Origin: Paragonimus westermani
Lineage: Eukaryota > Platyhelminthes > Trematoda > Plagiorchiida > Troglotrematidae
DNA length: 64,000 nt
Direction of reading: 5' to 3'
Assembly (NCBI GenBank): GCA_008508345.1
Contig: QNGE01002405.1
Coordinates: 49,877-113,876, forward strand
This document shows, one piece after another, positions 33,529-45,730 of this stretch (its first letter is position 1; every line of letters begins with the position of its first letter). The position numbers and the translations under genes were made by a program. A model generated the notes under the pieces. The model saw nothing but the letters and a program-made list of their open reading frames with translations. It was not told the DNA's origin and did no database searches.

Positions 33529-33855
33529 TTAAAAGCTGCTGTGCACATCGCTCACGAAATCTTTGTAAACTTCTGCGTTATCCGGATCGTTGTTCATTGC
33601 TAGAAAATTCTTTAAACTCCGCAATAACAAGTGAAATTTGCCGTGGTTAGAGGAGACGGTCTGTTGTGACTGCGACGCTCGGCTTTTGTTGATATAGGCC
33701 ATAATAAAGCTAATCACGACATCGAGAATCAAGAGCTTGTCTAACGACCTGTGCGGCAGTTCCTTCAGCTCCTTGTAGTCAGTTCGGAGTTCCGATATCC
33801 GTCTTTCAAGCAGTTTGTCTTTGCAGTCAATTAGCTTTACAGCAGACGGAAGTGA
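33529..33855 (-). CDS. Terminal coding exon of an unidentified helical protein
   Basis: A strong acceptor (GTAGTTTTTTCCACCCAG) precedes 33855. From there the frame is open for 108 codons to TAA at 33529. The product is polar and predicted helical (DCKDKLLERRISELRTDYKE, then KFHLLLRSLKNFLAMNNDPD, ending FVSDVHSSF), with one short hydrophobic stretch (LILDVVISFIMAYI). Codon use is richer in G and C at third positions than the surroundings, as expected for a real exon. Upstream exons were not identified. It ends about 127 bp before the exon start at 33402 on the same strand, so two genes in tandem, or one gene with alternative ends, are both possible. Confidence 0.5.
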   Translation of the reverse strand, partial: SLPSAVKLIDCKDKLLERRISELRTDYKELKELPHRSLDKLLILDVVISFIMAYINKSRASQSQQTVSSNHGKFHLLLRSLKNFLAMNNDPDNAEVYKDFVSDVHSSF

Positions 33856-33879
33856 CTGGGTGGAAAAAACTACCGACAC

Positions 33880-35790
33880 GCTTGTGGTGAGCGGAAGATT
33901 TCTGGGATACAGAAAACATGCACTTCATGAGATAAGTTTGCTCTGTATCTGGTGGTAACATAGTGCTCCACATAATCAGAGAGGTATGTGAATTATTGCT
34001 GGCCTGCTAGGAGTAGGTGAACAGCTCTCTTGGGAGGTGGGATTTAGCCTCTGTGTTCTCAGCTTCGGATGGTGACATTTTGCACGGCCTCCTGTATAAT
34101 GGCATATGGTGAGGAATGATTATGGATAAAATGATCCACTGGTTTGTTAACGAATCAAAACATCCACGTCTGGGGCAACAGTGGAAACAAATCCGGAGTC
34201 CCACTCAGCCCATTCTTCATAACATTCTGCCTTCTCGTACGAATCTGTGAATACGACAAGTAGTTACTTAAAGCTTACGGTATTTTTCAAAAATCTCAAC
34301 GGACAAGAAGTTGTAAATGTGGCGGTTTCAACGAAGGTCAGGCACACATATTTGTGCCACGCATCAAATTATGGCTGACAGCAGACATCTTGCGACGGTT
34401 AATAGATTCAACGACGTGGTACATCTGAAGAGGATACTCTGTTCCCTTCGACAACTGCAACATGTAACCGGCAGACTTCAGGATAATCTTGAAAATTGGG
34501 TACAATTAATATCATTTTATTGAACGTGGTACAGGAATAAACACAATCTCATCATCCCGATATACAAACACGCATTTGCAAATTATGTCGACAATGAACT
34601 CAACGCTTGCGACAGTCTAGAGTTACTCTGCACGGAAGGTATGAAAGACGACGAAAGAAAATTTGTAGTTACAAACTCAAAGTCAGATAGGAAAGAACGA
34701 CAGTGAACGTCATTTGACTGGTGGTTATCAATTAGCTAAGGTCGTTTATGAATAGTAACAGGGTTATCGGGCTTGCTGTGTGAAAACAATAAGTTGGCTC
34801 TGGACATGGATGATTGTTGGTGGCTAGTGCACTTGACAGATAAGAAGATACTGCCTTGTAGAACATCTATATCTCCTATCTTCGTAGAGATCCAGCGTTA
34901 GTAAACACGGTTGTACACTGTACTACTAGTGACTTCGGCTGTCTTACAAACCGACCTCGCACAAACCATCATAACATGTGCAGTGGACAGAGATGTTCAA
35001 CATCGACACACAAATGACATGAGCAATACACATTACATAGAACTTCGTCGTCACCATAAGAAGAGGCAAACCAACAAATTCCAGTATGGTGTGACGGGCA
35101 GTGTAAATAAATGACATGTAAACAGAACAACCAAACCCAAATATAAGAAAATTTGTTTGAACTCGTTGACTTTCCCTCTTTCAGAATGAATAAAGTAATG
35201 ACATTTCCGGAGGATGTCCATCGTGATGTACTTAGATACGACGGAAAAGTTGGGGTTGATAGCTTTCTACGTACTTGCTGAAAAGCGAACGCCACGAACG
35301 ATATCTGATGAGTGCCAATTACTAAACAAGCACATAACAACACCCGGGAATATTAGTTGAACTCGGCCAAGGGGAATTTATGATGCCATGTCAATGGGGA
35401 GTTCTGTTAAAGGAGTTAAACCGCTGTGACGTACATCATCAAGTTGTAATCACCTAGTGATATCCGAGAAGATACCGAGAAGACCGTTCGTCTGCGTTCA
35501 TAGTAGACAAAACTCTGCATACACTTATTGCACTTTTGGTAGCTGCTATGATATTTGACTTTACATCTGGTGCAACGTCCAGGTGTGTCGCAACTAATGG
35601 AATGGAGCATCATGAAACTGTCATTCTGAGTGGTTCTAAATGGGCCCCACTCGACAGAAACCTTTGGACTTTGTTACCACTTCACATATATATATACGTT
35701 GAAAGGCTTCGGACGACCGCCGCCGCAATAAGAGCCAAGCACAAATGAACTGCTAACAAACGACGGAATAATGAACCTAGTAGATGCTAC
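33880..35790. other. Interval without recognisable genes
   Basis: Short frames occur on both strands (minus 34204-34007, plus 34317-34523, plus 34911-35114, minus 35343-34969, plus 35536-35748). None has a named motif. Upstream exons of the gene ending at 33529 should lie here, but I could not select any with confidence. Confidence 0.25.
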
Positions 35791-35796
35791 ATTCCA

Positions 35797-36165
35797 ATGG
35801 CGGCAAAACCAAAGAGATGCAGCCCATTGAAATTAACAAAGAAGGTAAAGCCGTCATGGCCAACAAGCTTGCGCTGCCAGAGTGAATATGGCGAGCAGGT
35901 AAACGTGGGAGCTTCGACACTGTCCGACATACGCGAGTTCGTGGAGTGTTACATAAAGAAAAAAGATATGAAGGCGAAGAAGAGGAACTCGAAAAAACAA
36001 AATAAAGAAGCAGACAGACGGAAAGAAAAGGACAAACAGGGAAAAATATAAAAGGAAAAATGAAATGAAAAAGACATGAAAAAGAAATGTATAGACACGG
36101 TAAAAATAAAAAATGAATCTGAAAAAGGAGAACAGCGCAAAATTGAGGCGTTTGAAAGTTCAAAA
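35797..36165 (+). other. Lys-rich open frame followed by a purine-rich tract
   Basis: The plus frame 35797-36051 encodes a start KPKRCSPLKLTKKVKPS and a strongly charged tail (KKKDMKAKKRNSKKQNKEAD). The tail reflects an A/G-rich tract from about 35940 to 36165 in which pyrimidines are rare on the plus strand. The tract ends where SINE copy S4 begins. The frame may simply be a product of the skewed composition. Confidence 0.35.
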
Positions 36166-36392
36166 TGATAAGTCGGTCGTGCCTAATGTGAAGACAATGG
36201 TGTTGTGATCAACACAGTTGCCTCATCAAAGGGTGGCCGCAATTCGAATCACGGCCGTGGCAAACATATGCACTACTGACCAGATCTGATGAGAGCGAAA
36301 CTCCAGTCTAGTGCTTCTTCTTGAAACAGGCTGGCTCCAAACTCTGTGTGAATGCGAACGCCGCGATCAAATGTGAGTGACGGTCAACTAAA
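36150..36392 (+). repeat. Hammerhead SINE, copy S4
   Basis: The tRNA-like head is followed by CGGCCGTGGCAAACATAT and a ribozyme remnant at 36270-36314: stem I GCACTA/TAGTGC intact, GAAAC and GTC intact, but CTGATGA changed to CTGACCA. The tail ends GTGAGTGACGGTCAACTA. It is followed in the same orientation by copy S5 after about 110 bp. Confidence 0.9.
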
Positions 36393-36499
36393 TCCCGACT
36401 ACTCATCAGCGATCTAAAATATCGCCTTGCAGGTGCACTGAGATCAGTGATTTCGACCTGTCTTATAAGTCCTAATCGCGGGGTTATCCACTGGAGTTA

Positions 36500-36765
36500 A
36501 CAGGACAGTTGCTGTGTCTCCTGTCAAGAAGATAGAGCATCCTGATCAGTGCTCACAAGCGAAACTAGTTGAACGTTCGGATTTGATGATGTGCTCATGC
36601 CTAATGTGAGGTCAATGGTGCGATGGTCAAAAAGGTTACCTCGTGAAAAGCGTGACCGCAGATCGAATCACGGCCGTGGCAAACATATGTACTACTGAAC
36701 AGATCTGATGGGAGCGAAACTCCAATCTAGTGCTTCTTTTCGAAACCAGCTAGCATCCAAGGATA
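36500..36765 (+). repeat. Hammerhead SINE, copy S5
   Basis: This copy keeps the 5' module (GACAGTTGCTGTGTCTCC ... GAACGTTCGGATTTGATGAT), the tRNA-like head and a ribozyme remnant at 36689-36733 in which CTGATGA has become CTGAACA and the triplet GTC is ATC. The tail breaks off at GCTAGCATCCAAGG. Its leader sequence GAACGTTCGGATTTGATGAT also survives at S1 (reverse strand), which defines the common element. Confidence 0.9.
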
Positions 36766-38020
36766 TCTTTGACTATATAGGAAAATCCCTGTCTAGTTTG
36801 TTCTACCTGTCATTTCAGTGCACATATATGACATACCGGAATATCTGAGAGAAGGATAGCACGGCTGAGTTGTGTTCTGTATAGCGTCATACGCGGTGAC
36901 CTGCTCCTACTGGTGCATGTGTGAAGATAATCAGGAATGCAATAAACGCCGGTGTAACCGGCTCTCCCTCTGTGATTTACTCATGCCATGCTTCATCTCA
37001 AGAGAATTTTGAACTCTGAGTGATATGATCTCCATCCTTCCCAGGCACACATATCACATATGAATGGCTATGTTGCGTTCAATAAATTGGCAGTTTCGTC
37101 TAATGAATATTTATTGTTACTGAATCCCAAAAATTAAAACTTCCTAATTCGTGCGCTAGCGCATTTTCGCTCGATTTCGGATGGGCTACAACGGGAGAAA
37201 TTCAGTGTTCATTGTAGGCAATTGCAGCAACTCACTCGAACCTGTTCAACTCGTTTCATCATGATTGAAAATGAAGACAGTGTGAATGCACAACATTGCA
37301 TTCTGTTCAGTAGAACTTGTTGCTTCTACTCACTAGTGTAGAATTTAATCAATCAGAGCAAAGCAACAACGCTCACGATCATCTGATGAATGCCGGTCAC
37401 GCCGACGGGAGCTAAACTCCTCGTCGCATACATCAACTTCTCCCTAGTACGAAGTAAATAAATGAAACTCTGTCTACAGACTATACTTAATCGACGCTTG
37501 TTGTACAGTATGAAAAACAGGTCTGCGTAGTGGTCACTGTCTCCGTGTTGTGTTACAGTGAAACATATTCGCCCCCAATCTAAACGGCAGTCTCGTAGAA
37601 AACGTGAAGGTTAACATAAATGTGTTGCATTGTGAATGGTGAGGTTGATTGAAAACCGGTCCCACTATTGGTAAGCAGCCCTGCAAAATAAAATATCTCA
37701 TGTTTGGTTGGGATGGTGACACACAAACATGGCTCATCGGTTGTTTTCAACCGAATAAACGTGAACTCAGCTTTCACGGGCTAACCGATCGCATATGAGC
37801 CAGTATAGTGTTAATGGGAAAATAGAACTGGAACGCATCGACATCAACATGAAATAACCTAGTTCTTTGGAACACTTCAAGGCGATTTTGTGAATTAACT
37901 TGAGATTTCAACACTGTGATATACTCTGGTCTGATAAACGCGCAGTACTGAGACCGTGTTTGTGAGTGATATGACACAATTCACTTTTGTTTCCCGCGGA
38001 TAACTTATAAAAGCGGATGA
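36766..38020. other. Interval without recognisable genes
   Basis: Only short frames occur (minus 37737-37534, minus 37777-37580, minus 37977-37774) and they lack motifs. The region may be the left flank of repeat copy B, but I could not align it convincingly with copy A. Confidence 0.25.
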
Positions 38021-38022
38021 TC

Positions 38023-41000
38023 ATTATTCTGGAATTGGGCTCTCCGTAATGTGCTCATGGTTCATAAGTTAGGCTAAGGTTTTATACATTGATATAACCT
38101 GTCACACTAACCTGGTGCCATTGTTTAACCAGTTTGTCACAAAGCATATTGCACATGTAGATTCCGAATGCCGCTCACATGAACGTCAATTTGATCATTT
38201 CCACTGCATTGCTGGTTTGCAGGTCAATCGTATGTTTGCCAACACTCTATATTATATACGTATATGTGTACGGCTCTGATTGATGAACGACCTCAACTCC
38301 ACGTGCTGTAGCGTCAGCATATCTGGGATCTAAAGAACTTTACCCTGACATTAAAAATTCACGCAATATTTGCAATTGCTCTGATTAGTCCCATATCTGG
38401 CTTCCAAAATCAAACTGGCTTTCCCAGTTCACAACATTTATCTTTGCTCCAGAAATCCAGTTTTCCAATTTGCGCGGAGGTAAGTATGGTGTCAAAATTG
38501 GAATATCAAAACAGAAGGCGATATTACCTCGACACAATTTTGTAGTCAATAACCATTGCTGCCTTCAGAGAATCAGTTCACTAATTTGTCTAGAGGACGG
38601 GAATAATTGCAAAAAGAAACTTTGGCCAAAGTGAACAACCAACTCGTCTCGATACTTCTGTCTTATCATCCAGTCAAACGGAGACGTTGTACATGTACAA
38701 ACCTCCCGTTCACTCGCTCATGAATCTTTTAACCTCGGTGCTTGTGCATCACACGCTGGAAGCAAATGGCGTTCAATGTGCGGACAATTGCAGGCGGAAT
38801 TCCTATTGCGTAACCTTGATCCTCTCTTGATTTAATTTGCATGTGAGTGGAGTATTGTCTGCTGCGAAGCCACTACACACATTTCCTAGTTCAACAGTAC
38901 TGTTCATATCTGGGCAACAATGCTCTCCCAACTATTCGTCTCATCTATGCACAGATACTGTTAACAGTTCAAGATGTTTGACAGTTCGCTTTGGACGCTG
39001 ACAGTGTAGAACGCCCACATTATAGTCTGACTTTTGAGCAAATTTGTCACCAGCGTGCTGTCGTACCGAAATATGTAACATTACAAAGGCTGGTAGGCAG
39101 CGGACACCTCTCCTCAGGTGTTTTGGCATTCATCTCAAGGACATCTGTTATTCTTTGTACACTCTGACGTGTATGCGCTTATGTCGAACCCATTAAATCG
39201 TCGCTGTGAACATCACACTGCTCTCTAGCAATGTCGGAGATTAGTGATGCATTGTAAAACGCAAACGGTTTGCATGGAGGTGAAGCCAGCTGTATTCGAC
39301 TGAGGAGTCGATGTAACAGTTTATATAGTGGGCAGCCCGATGCGCAGCAAAATTACTCCCATGGATTATATGAAGCGAGGCTTTTTAAAAACCGCTTTCG
39401 TTACTGTCTGGGGGACATATTTTCGTTTCTCTGAAACGTGGCAGAAAAATTGCAAGTGTAAACGTTCATTTCCACTCCAATATAAAAAATGCACAATGCA
39501 ACAGATGTGCACCACAACGAAACCCGAGTACGGCCCCCAAATGTTTTGCTGTTCAGGCAATTTGTGATGTGAGATTGTGAGTGTGCGCACTTGTATATTT
39601 CTCTTGATATTAATTCACTGAAGGTGCAACACTCAGATCTGATCTGTATTTACAAAATGTTTTGAATCTTGAACGAATTATCGGCAAAACCGTCGAAATT
39701 ACGTTGGAACCGATTTCTTTAACCTTCCGCAATTTTAAAACCGTTCAATTGCATTTGACCTCTCATTGACTGAATTGTGGATTCAAGCGTTGTCACTTGA
39801 CCGACTCTGGGGATGATTCATGTCACATCACCCAAGTCGGATGAATTTCAGTTTTCTAGGTGATTTTCCCGAAAGTACCCCAGATCTGAGCTCGAACTTC
39901 TGAAAACTGACGGACTATTGCTAATCGCACCGCGGGTGAAAGACTATGTTGACAAGGAACGTCATTCACGATTTTTGAGTGGTTCATTGATTGATAAGTG
40001 AACCCACGTTGTTCTGTGGTAACTTCGAAGAACGTTTCACTCCGTTGTGAGTACAGCTGTCTCAGCAGCTAGTTTTCTACTTGTTTCATGCCGCATTGGT
40101 GTGGTTTTATTGTAACCTTTCTGATAAAACTTGGACGACCTGATTTTGCACGAACCCTCTTAGTCTTCGCAGCTCTGTTGCCTAATGATTAGACCTGTAC
40201 GATTTTCGCTCACTGTGTATTTTCAAACAAATAGTCGGTTAGTTACTCCGAAGTCATTGTCCACAGCTGAGATGTCACACTCTCTACTTATGTTCTGCGT
40301 TATTTTCATATTATACCCGAATGTTGGGAATATGTCAACATTTGAAATCGTTAATATGCAAAAAATAACCCATAAAGTTTTTCGTATGAAACAGTGGGTG
40401 CTTTCTACAGGTGTTGCCTTTCATGGCGGCAATCGTTTATTTCTCTCAACTGTATCATTTTCGCCCAAATCAGAATCAGGTTGCCTCAGATAAGTGAATT
40501 TGACGTTAAGGCAGTGGATCAAACAACGATCGTTGGAGACACTGGAGATATTCCAGTTTTCATCGTGGAATCAGCGCAGAATGCTCAGAAACTTTATGGC
40601 AATTATACCACAGACATGTTTTAACCAAATAGTAATTTGTTCGGAGTTTCAAATGATAGAGGGGTGAACCGTTTGGAAGCCTCATTCGACCTCACCGAAT
40701 ACATTCCTTTCGTGCATATTTTGCTCTCGAAAAATTAGCAAGATCAGTTGAGCTCCTTTATAAAGAGAAATTTATCAAGGCCATCCATACGAAATTTTGC
40801 GTTGCGTACTGTTCATTCTCTTTATCAGACGCATCTTCAGCAGACATCTTAGTAAACGGTTTGAGGTCATTCCTGTTTATAAAGGCATTCATTTAAACTC
40901 GTAGGAAACATACAGCTTCAGTGATATCACACGTGTGAACCTATTACATTATATGTTTCCCAATAAACGGTGATACTCACACCCTAAATCCACCTATCCT

Positions 41001-41500
41001 AGACGTTTTCACCTTCCCGCACCAGTGGTCGTTTATGTTATGCTTGTTTGAGCATCTTTTTCTCGCATATTCAAAATAATCTAATTTACTGATTAGTGTT
41101 CATAAGTGATGTGTAGTACATCTCAAATGAACACTGCTAACTAATTGATTTTGACTACATAAAAATGAAGCGCACTTTACCAGCCGTAGAGCAGTTATAC
41201 TCGACCACCGTAGACACGCTGTTCTACAGATTTTCAGACAATCTTAATTCGAAAATGTAGGTCATTAAGGTTTCTGAATAATATTTGCGAGATAAGCATA
41301 AGGAATACAAATGTGTATCCATTCGCACTAGGAGAGTTGTAGATCTCTGTTTGAATATGTTGGAGGTCGTGCGTGTGATGGTTGCACCAACTGACTTCAA
41401 GCTTGCACACGTAAATCCGATTATCAACCAAAGCACATCCATAACGTTGACCATCCTACTGGTAATCCTACTGTATATCTCACGTCAAACATATCAACAT
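38023..41500 (+). repeat. Copy B of the large dispersed repeat
   Basis: Blocks at 38023-38160, about 38500-38900 and 40110-41300 match copy A (3390-3545, 5700-5200 inverted, and 6600-7350). The 220-bp inverted repeat of copy A is not recognisable here. B carries about 540 bp (40270-40810) absent from A, including two short plus-strand frames (40185-40493, 40394-40624). The right end (41285-41506) is open for 73 codons and ends in a hydrophobic stretch (TLTILLVILLYI). I recognise no protein domain. Confidence 0.6.
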
Positions 41501-43369
41501 ATATGAGTTGGTGACTTTCAAATATAATCGTTTCACGGTGTAGAGTTTCTCATTTAAATCGCCTAATTTTAGACTTCCTAGATGGTTAAAATATTGTGAA
41601 TAAGGTAGCTGTTTAAGGTAGCTGTTCGTTGCAGCTTACCTAAGGAACATTATGCACAACATATATTCTCTCACACCCGTGCTCTCTACGGTTTGGTAGC
41701 AATACTGTCAAAGTATAATATATATTTTAGCTTTCTCTGCTTCCTCGCCAAACATGTGAGTGGTTAATTGAGTCGCTCATACTGGGCCTATGTATCCTGT
41801 GTTACTACCGCCTATTCTTTTTACGTTGGGTTTGATAGGCGACTGTTTATTGCATGTCTTCAATGTTTTTTCGGCTAACTCAGTAGTAGTTTTAGTGATT
41901 ATGTTGGAAACTAAAATAGAGTAGAGCTACAAACTGCACGAAGTTTGATTGCGTAAAACAGGCGAGTTTATCTTTATCCGTAGAGTACTATTTTGTGAAA
42001 TGACAGAAGGCATATAGTAATATAGTCTTTACGCAAGCGTACTCATAGAAATTTTGACCAACTCAGGCTTACTGATTACATTTGCAGAATAAGTGTGTAT
42101 GTATTTGTTGACGTGTTCGCAATCTCCGACTTAAAGAACACTTCGGTACATCCATTTGACTGTTTTGCTAACCAAATTTGAAGTGGTTATCGTAGATTCG
42201 ATAGTGTGAAATAAGGGGTTTAAGCGATTAGCTGAGAACACCTCTCCATTTCTCAATTCCGCATGTGGCCCACGAGCACATACAACTCTTCCTTTAACTG
42301 GGAATGAGCAATATATGTGACAAAACCGGTTAACTTAGTCGTTATTTTTGAGGTGTAGAGGCAACTATTTTCACTAAGTATAAGCTGTAAGTTCTAAACG
42401 TTAATGACAGTGCACGGATGATTATCTCTGAGAAGAGCACACCCCGAGAGCCGTGTGCGTTTTCGCAGGAGACTGGCTGGCTACTCACACTGAATACGAA
42501 GCTCACGATCAAATATGAGCGCTATTCAGCCCCCGATTTTCTGGATGAAAAATGCGTGCGTGATAAAGGCATTCAAACAGTTTTTTATATTTGTCTGCTA
42601 ACTTCAGTTAACAAGCATCGTACACGGCCAACAAACTAGACTTTGTGGCAAATGTGTTACCACAATTTTTCGGCAAATATTTTCATGTGTACTTACTAGT
42701 AGCGTTGCTTACAGATGCGTTTAGAGAAATTTCAGTTTTTCATACTTTTTCTGCTACTGATAAAGCCAAAAATTAATATGGTGTTGAATAACTTATATGA
42801 TCTGAGATAAATGGAACCGAGCATTTTCTTGTTTCTCCGCCGGAACGTAATTATTTTTCAAAAACTGTCTTTTTTAGCCACTTTTATAGATGCCTTCACT
42901 GAAAAAATTTGCAAATGGTAAAGGAGGGTGCACCGTGCATTAGATATTTGGATCGTGAGGGAAATCTATTATAATTTCTGGAGAAATAACATATCGTATC
43001 TGAATTCATATCCGCTGCAGATCAAACACCATTGTGAGTCCTAAACTGCATTACTAAATTTGGTAAATTCTGGATGACGGCAGTTCACTACAAATGGCTT
43101 CCTATAAGAATGCGGGTTAGTAGTTAGTTGGCAAATGGATGCAGCGGCATGATTAGTTTGAGCATTTAAGACAGGTTTTAAGAACATGAACAAACCCCTC
43201 ATTGCACAGTCCGTTCAATCTGGTTTTGGAACCTTTGAAAATTCCGTAGACTTGCATCTGTTACACATACATCGAATCCCTCTACAACCATCAGAAGGTT
43301 TGCAATTAACGTGACTGGTAAATTAGCGAATCTATAAGGATAAAATTGAGTTGTATTGTTCGGACTTAC
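41501..43369. other. AT-rich interval, one possible SINE tail
   Basis: No gene is recognised. At about 42410-42525 a plus-strand segment resembles the SINE tail (GACTGGCTGGCTACTCACACTGAATACGAAGCTCACGATCAAATATGAG, compared in pieces with S4), strongly degraded, with the ribozyme no longer readable. The open frame 42418-42639 overlaps it and is probably meaningless. Confidence 0.3.
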
Positions 43370-43411
43370 CTTGCTTCTTCTCGGTGGCCCGCTCTGCCTA
43401 CATGGCCTAGA
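43370..43411 (-). CDS. Candidate 42-nt exon
   Basis: On the minus strand an acceptor with the pyrimidine run CATATCTCTTTAG ends at 43412, and a consensus donor AAG|GTAAGTCC begins at 43369. The 42 nt between them are open in two frames (LGHVGRAGHREEA in one). No partner exons with matching phase were identified, so this is a splice-site-based guess. Confidence 0.25.
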
Positions 43412-45730
43412 CTAAAGAGATATGACAGCATGTAGTTGTCTATATCCATTAATTTCTTACAAATCCCAAAAGCCTCAAGCTTGTAGGAAAAGTCAGCACC
43501 TAAATGCTTTAAAATATCTGTTTGTTTTTCCTTCCGCTTGTTTCATACGCGAAATGAATCTCATGGTTTAGCGTTGCGTCTTTTTTCGTTTTCTTAAAAT
43601 TCCTACTTGAAATAGGATTCGAAAAGATACGCAGTATTTAAGATAAGATTTCATAATGAGTTCCATTTTGCTCCATAGGAGCGTCTTTCATCGTGGTGGG
43701 GCGATACGTTAATTATGATGCCACCGCGTTGCACCGTAATGTAAACTCAACATCGTCGGTCATCTGGATATCTTGAGCCTTCGTTTTTAGACCTATTCAT
43801 TCAGGACTTCAACCTGAATTCGCTTTTGTCTTCATTTGGTCCGGCCGATGGCGATAAACAACTACTCACATATTCAAAGTATCACAGAGGTTTTAGGCTT
43901 TCTTGTTTCACGAAGTGTAGCGTAAAAATGCTTCGTACATTGTTTCCTCAAAAATCTCAATGAGTTGATGTAACCTCCGCCCGTTTAGATTAGCCTACTC
44001 AGTGCCTTCTTTATATTGTACGGGGATTTTAGACATAACCGTCGTCCTTAGACCACTCGTCAAGAATTCTTCTGTTAATTACCGTGTGTCCCTTTTGCTT
44101 TCTACAGTGTATCACAGGTCTTCATATTATCCAGTTTCCTGTAAAAGTATTTATAGGAGATCATAACGTCTCTAACTTGACCATCTACTACAGTTGAGCT
44201 AACAAAGTAATTAGTCTCGATATCATGATAGCATATCACAGGCGTGCGTTGTTTGTTCAAACCTGCAAGTTCTTCACATTTAAAGCACGGTACTCTTTAA
44301 GTGAAGATCGTTTCTTGAAAACTTGTGTTGCTGGTGTGCTTGGAATCCATGACTAACCAAGTGGTGTGCAATTGTACTCTCGGAGTTCATTACGTTACTG
44401 ACAAAATCTCGCAATTTAAGAGCTTCTTACTGAGAATACTCTTGCACCACTTGGAATACCTCCAGATTGTTGATATTTTTATCATTTCACCTGATCAGAG
44501 TACAGTCTAGAAAAACCGTTTCGTGCTAACCTTGGTGGAAATTCTCTAAACAGACTTAACATATGATGTACTGCATTTACTAACCACTGCCGTTAACATC
44601 CAAGTGATAGATAATAAGAATAAATTTGGGCAAAATCCAGAAAAGCATATTCTCATTGGCTCGAACTGTCCCTCTGGCATTGGTGGACCAGACCACTAAA
44701 GTTCGACCTAGAAAGGACATGCGTAATTGAATATAGGGAATATGATGAGATGTGTTTTAACATATCGCTATTCAGCATATAATACTTGAAACAGGAAAGT
44801 GATCACCACGAAACTTAATTTACTTTTCCAAAGTTGGAGGCACCCAAATACGAAAATCGGGGTTTCGGCGAGATTCGAAACAGCGACATAAATGACACGA
44901 TCCGACGCGACAGGCTGGCTACCCCTTGCTTCGGCATGTTGGTTCAGTCGCCTGTCCGAGTGCATTCGAAGTCCGCATTTCTTCACAGTCATGTTTCTTC
45001 TAATTTATCGGAAGCGTCAGACAGCTTACTAGCTTCATGAACCACATATTAGAAATTGTCTACTTTACAAACCACGTAATAGCACGTTAAAAACTGTGCA
45101 TTTCTTCAAGCGATGAGAAAGTTTTGCTTCACTCATCTACCGTCTTATTCAAATTTTAAGTCACCTACTGCTAATGTGAATATATCTGATTTGCAATAAC
45201 ACGGTGAACCCAGGTTCAAAAGTGACAGATTTTGATATTTATAATCACAAAAATCTGCTTACAATTGCACCATATACCAATATATCAATCGTAAATAGTG
45301 CAAGAACCCAACAATCCCGGCCGCTTATTACGCTGCACAGAGGGATCCTTGCTGAAAATCATTGGCAGAAACCAGTAGATACCATGGAGAGGTTGGGTCT
45401 CTACACGACTTATTTGAAACTGCTTGGCTGATTACCTATCTGGACAGGTTCAGCAATAATTAGGGAGATCAGGTTTCATGGATAAATGATCTTCGGCTTG
45501 TTCTGACTAATCCACTCCTTATTTTTACTCGAAATCCATTGTATTACAAATAAGACGGTCTTAATATACCAGTTGGCCTTTTCGTTTCAACCGAATAACT
45601 GGGATCGAATACCTTGTTCTAGGATTTTGTTTAGCACATTACTTTCGTAGTCATTTCGAGTGAATTGCCCTGGTTGGTGGCTTGTCGCGCGCCCACAAAA
45701 AGGTGCAACCCATGGTGGTTCCAAATGAAC
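43412..45730. other. AT-rich interval without recognised genes
   Basis: The plus frame 44325-44510 (61 codons) and the minus frame 44992-44768 (74 codons) are the longest. The second overlaps a stretch whose reverse complement contains GTTTCGAATCTCGCC, similar to a B box, so another decayed tRNA-derived repeat may lie at about 44850-44990. The plus frame 45204-45431 is also open. None is called as a gene. Confidence 0.25.

Noticed and set aside
35949..36163. Phe/Ser-rich membrane-like frames on minus
   Set aside because: They are the complement of the purine-rich tract; the amino-acid pattern is a composition artefact.
37380..37400. Second hammerhead at CTGATGAATGCC
   Set aside because: The core-like CTGATGA has no GAAA and no pairing stems near it. 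The same holds for CTGATGAG at about 35306.
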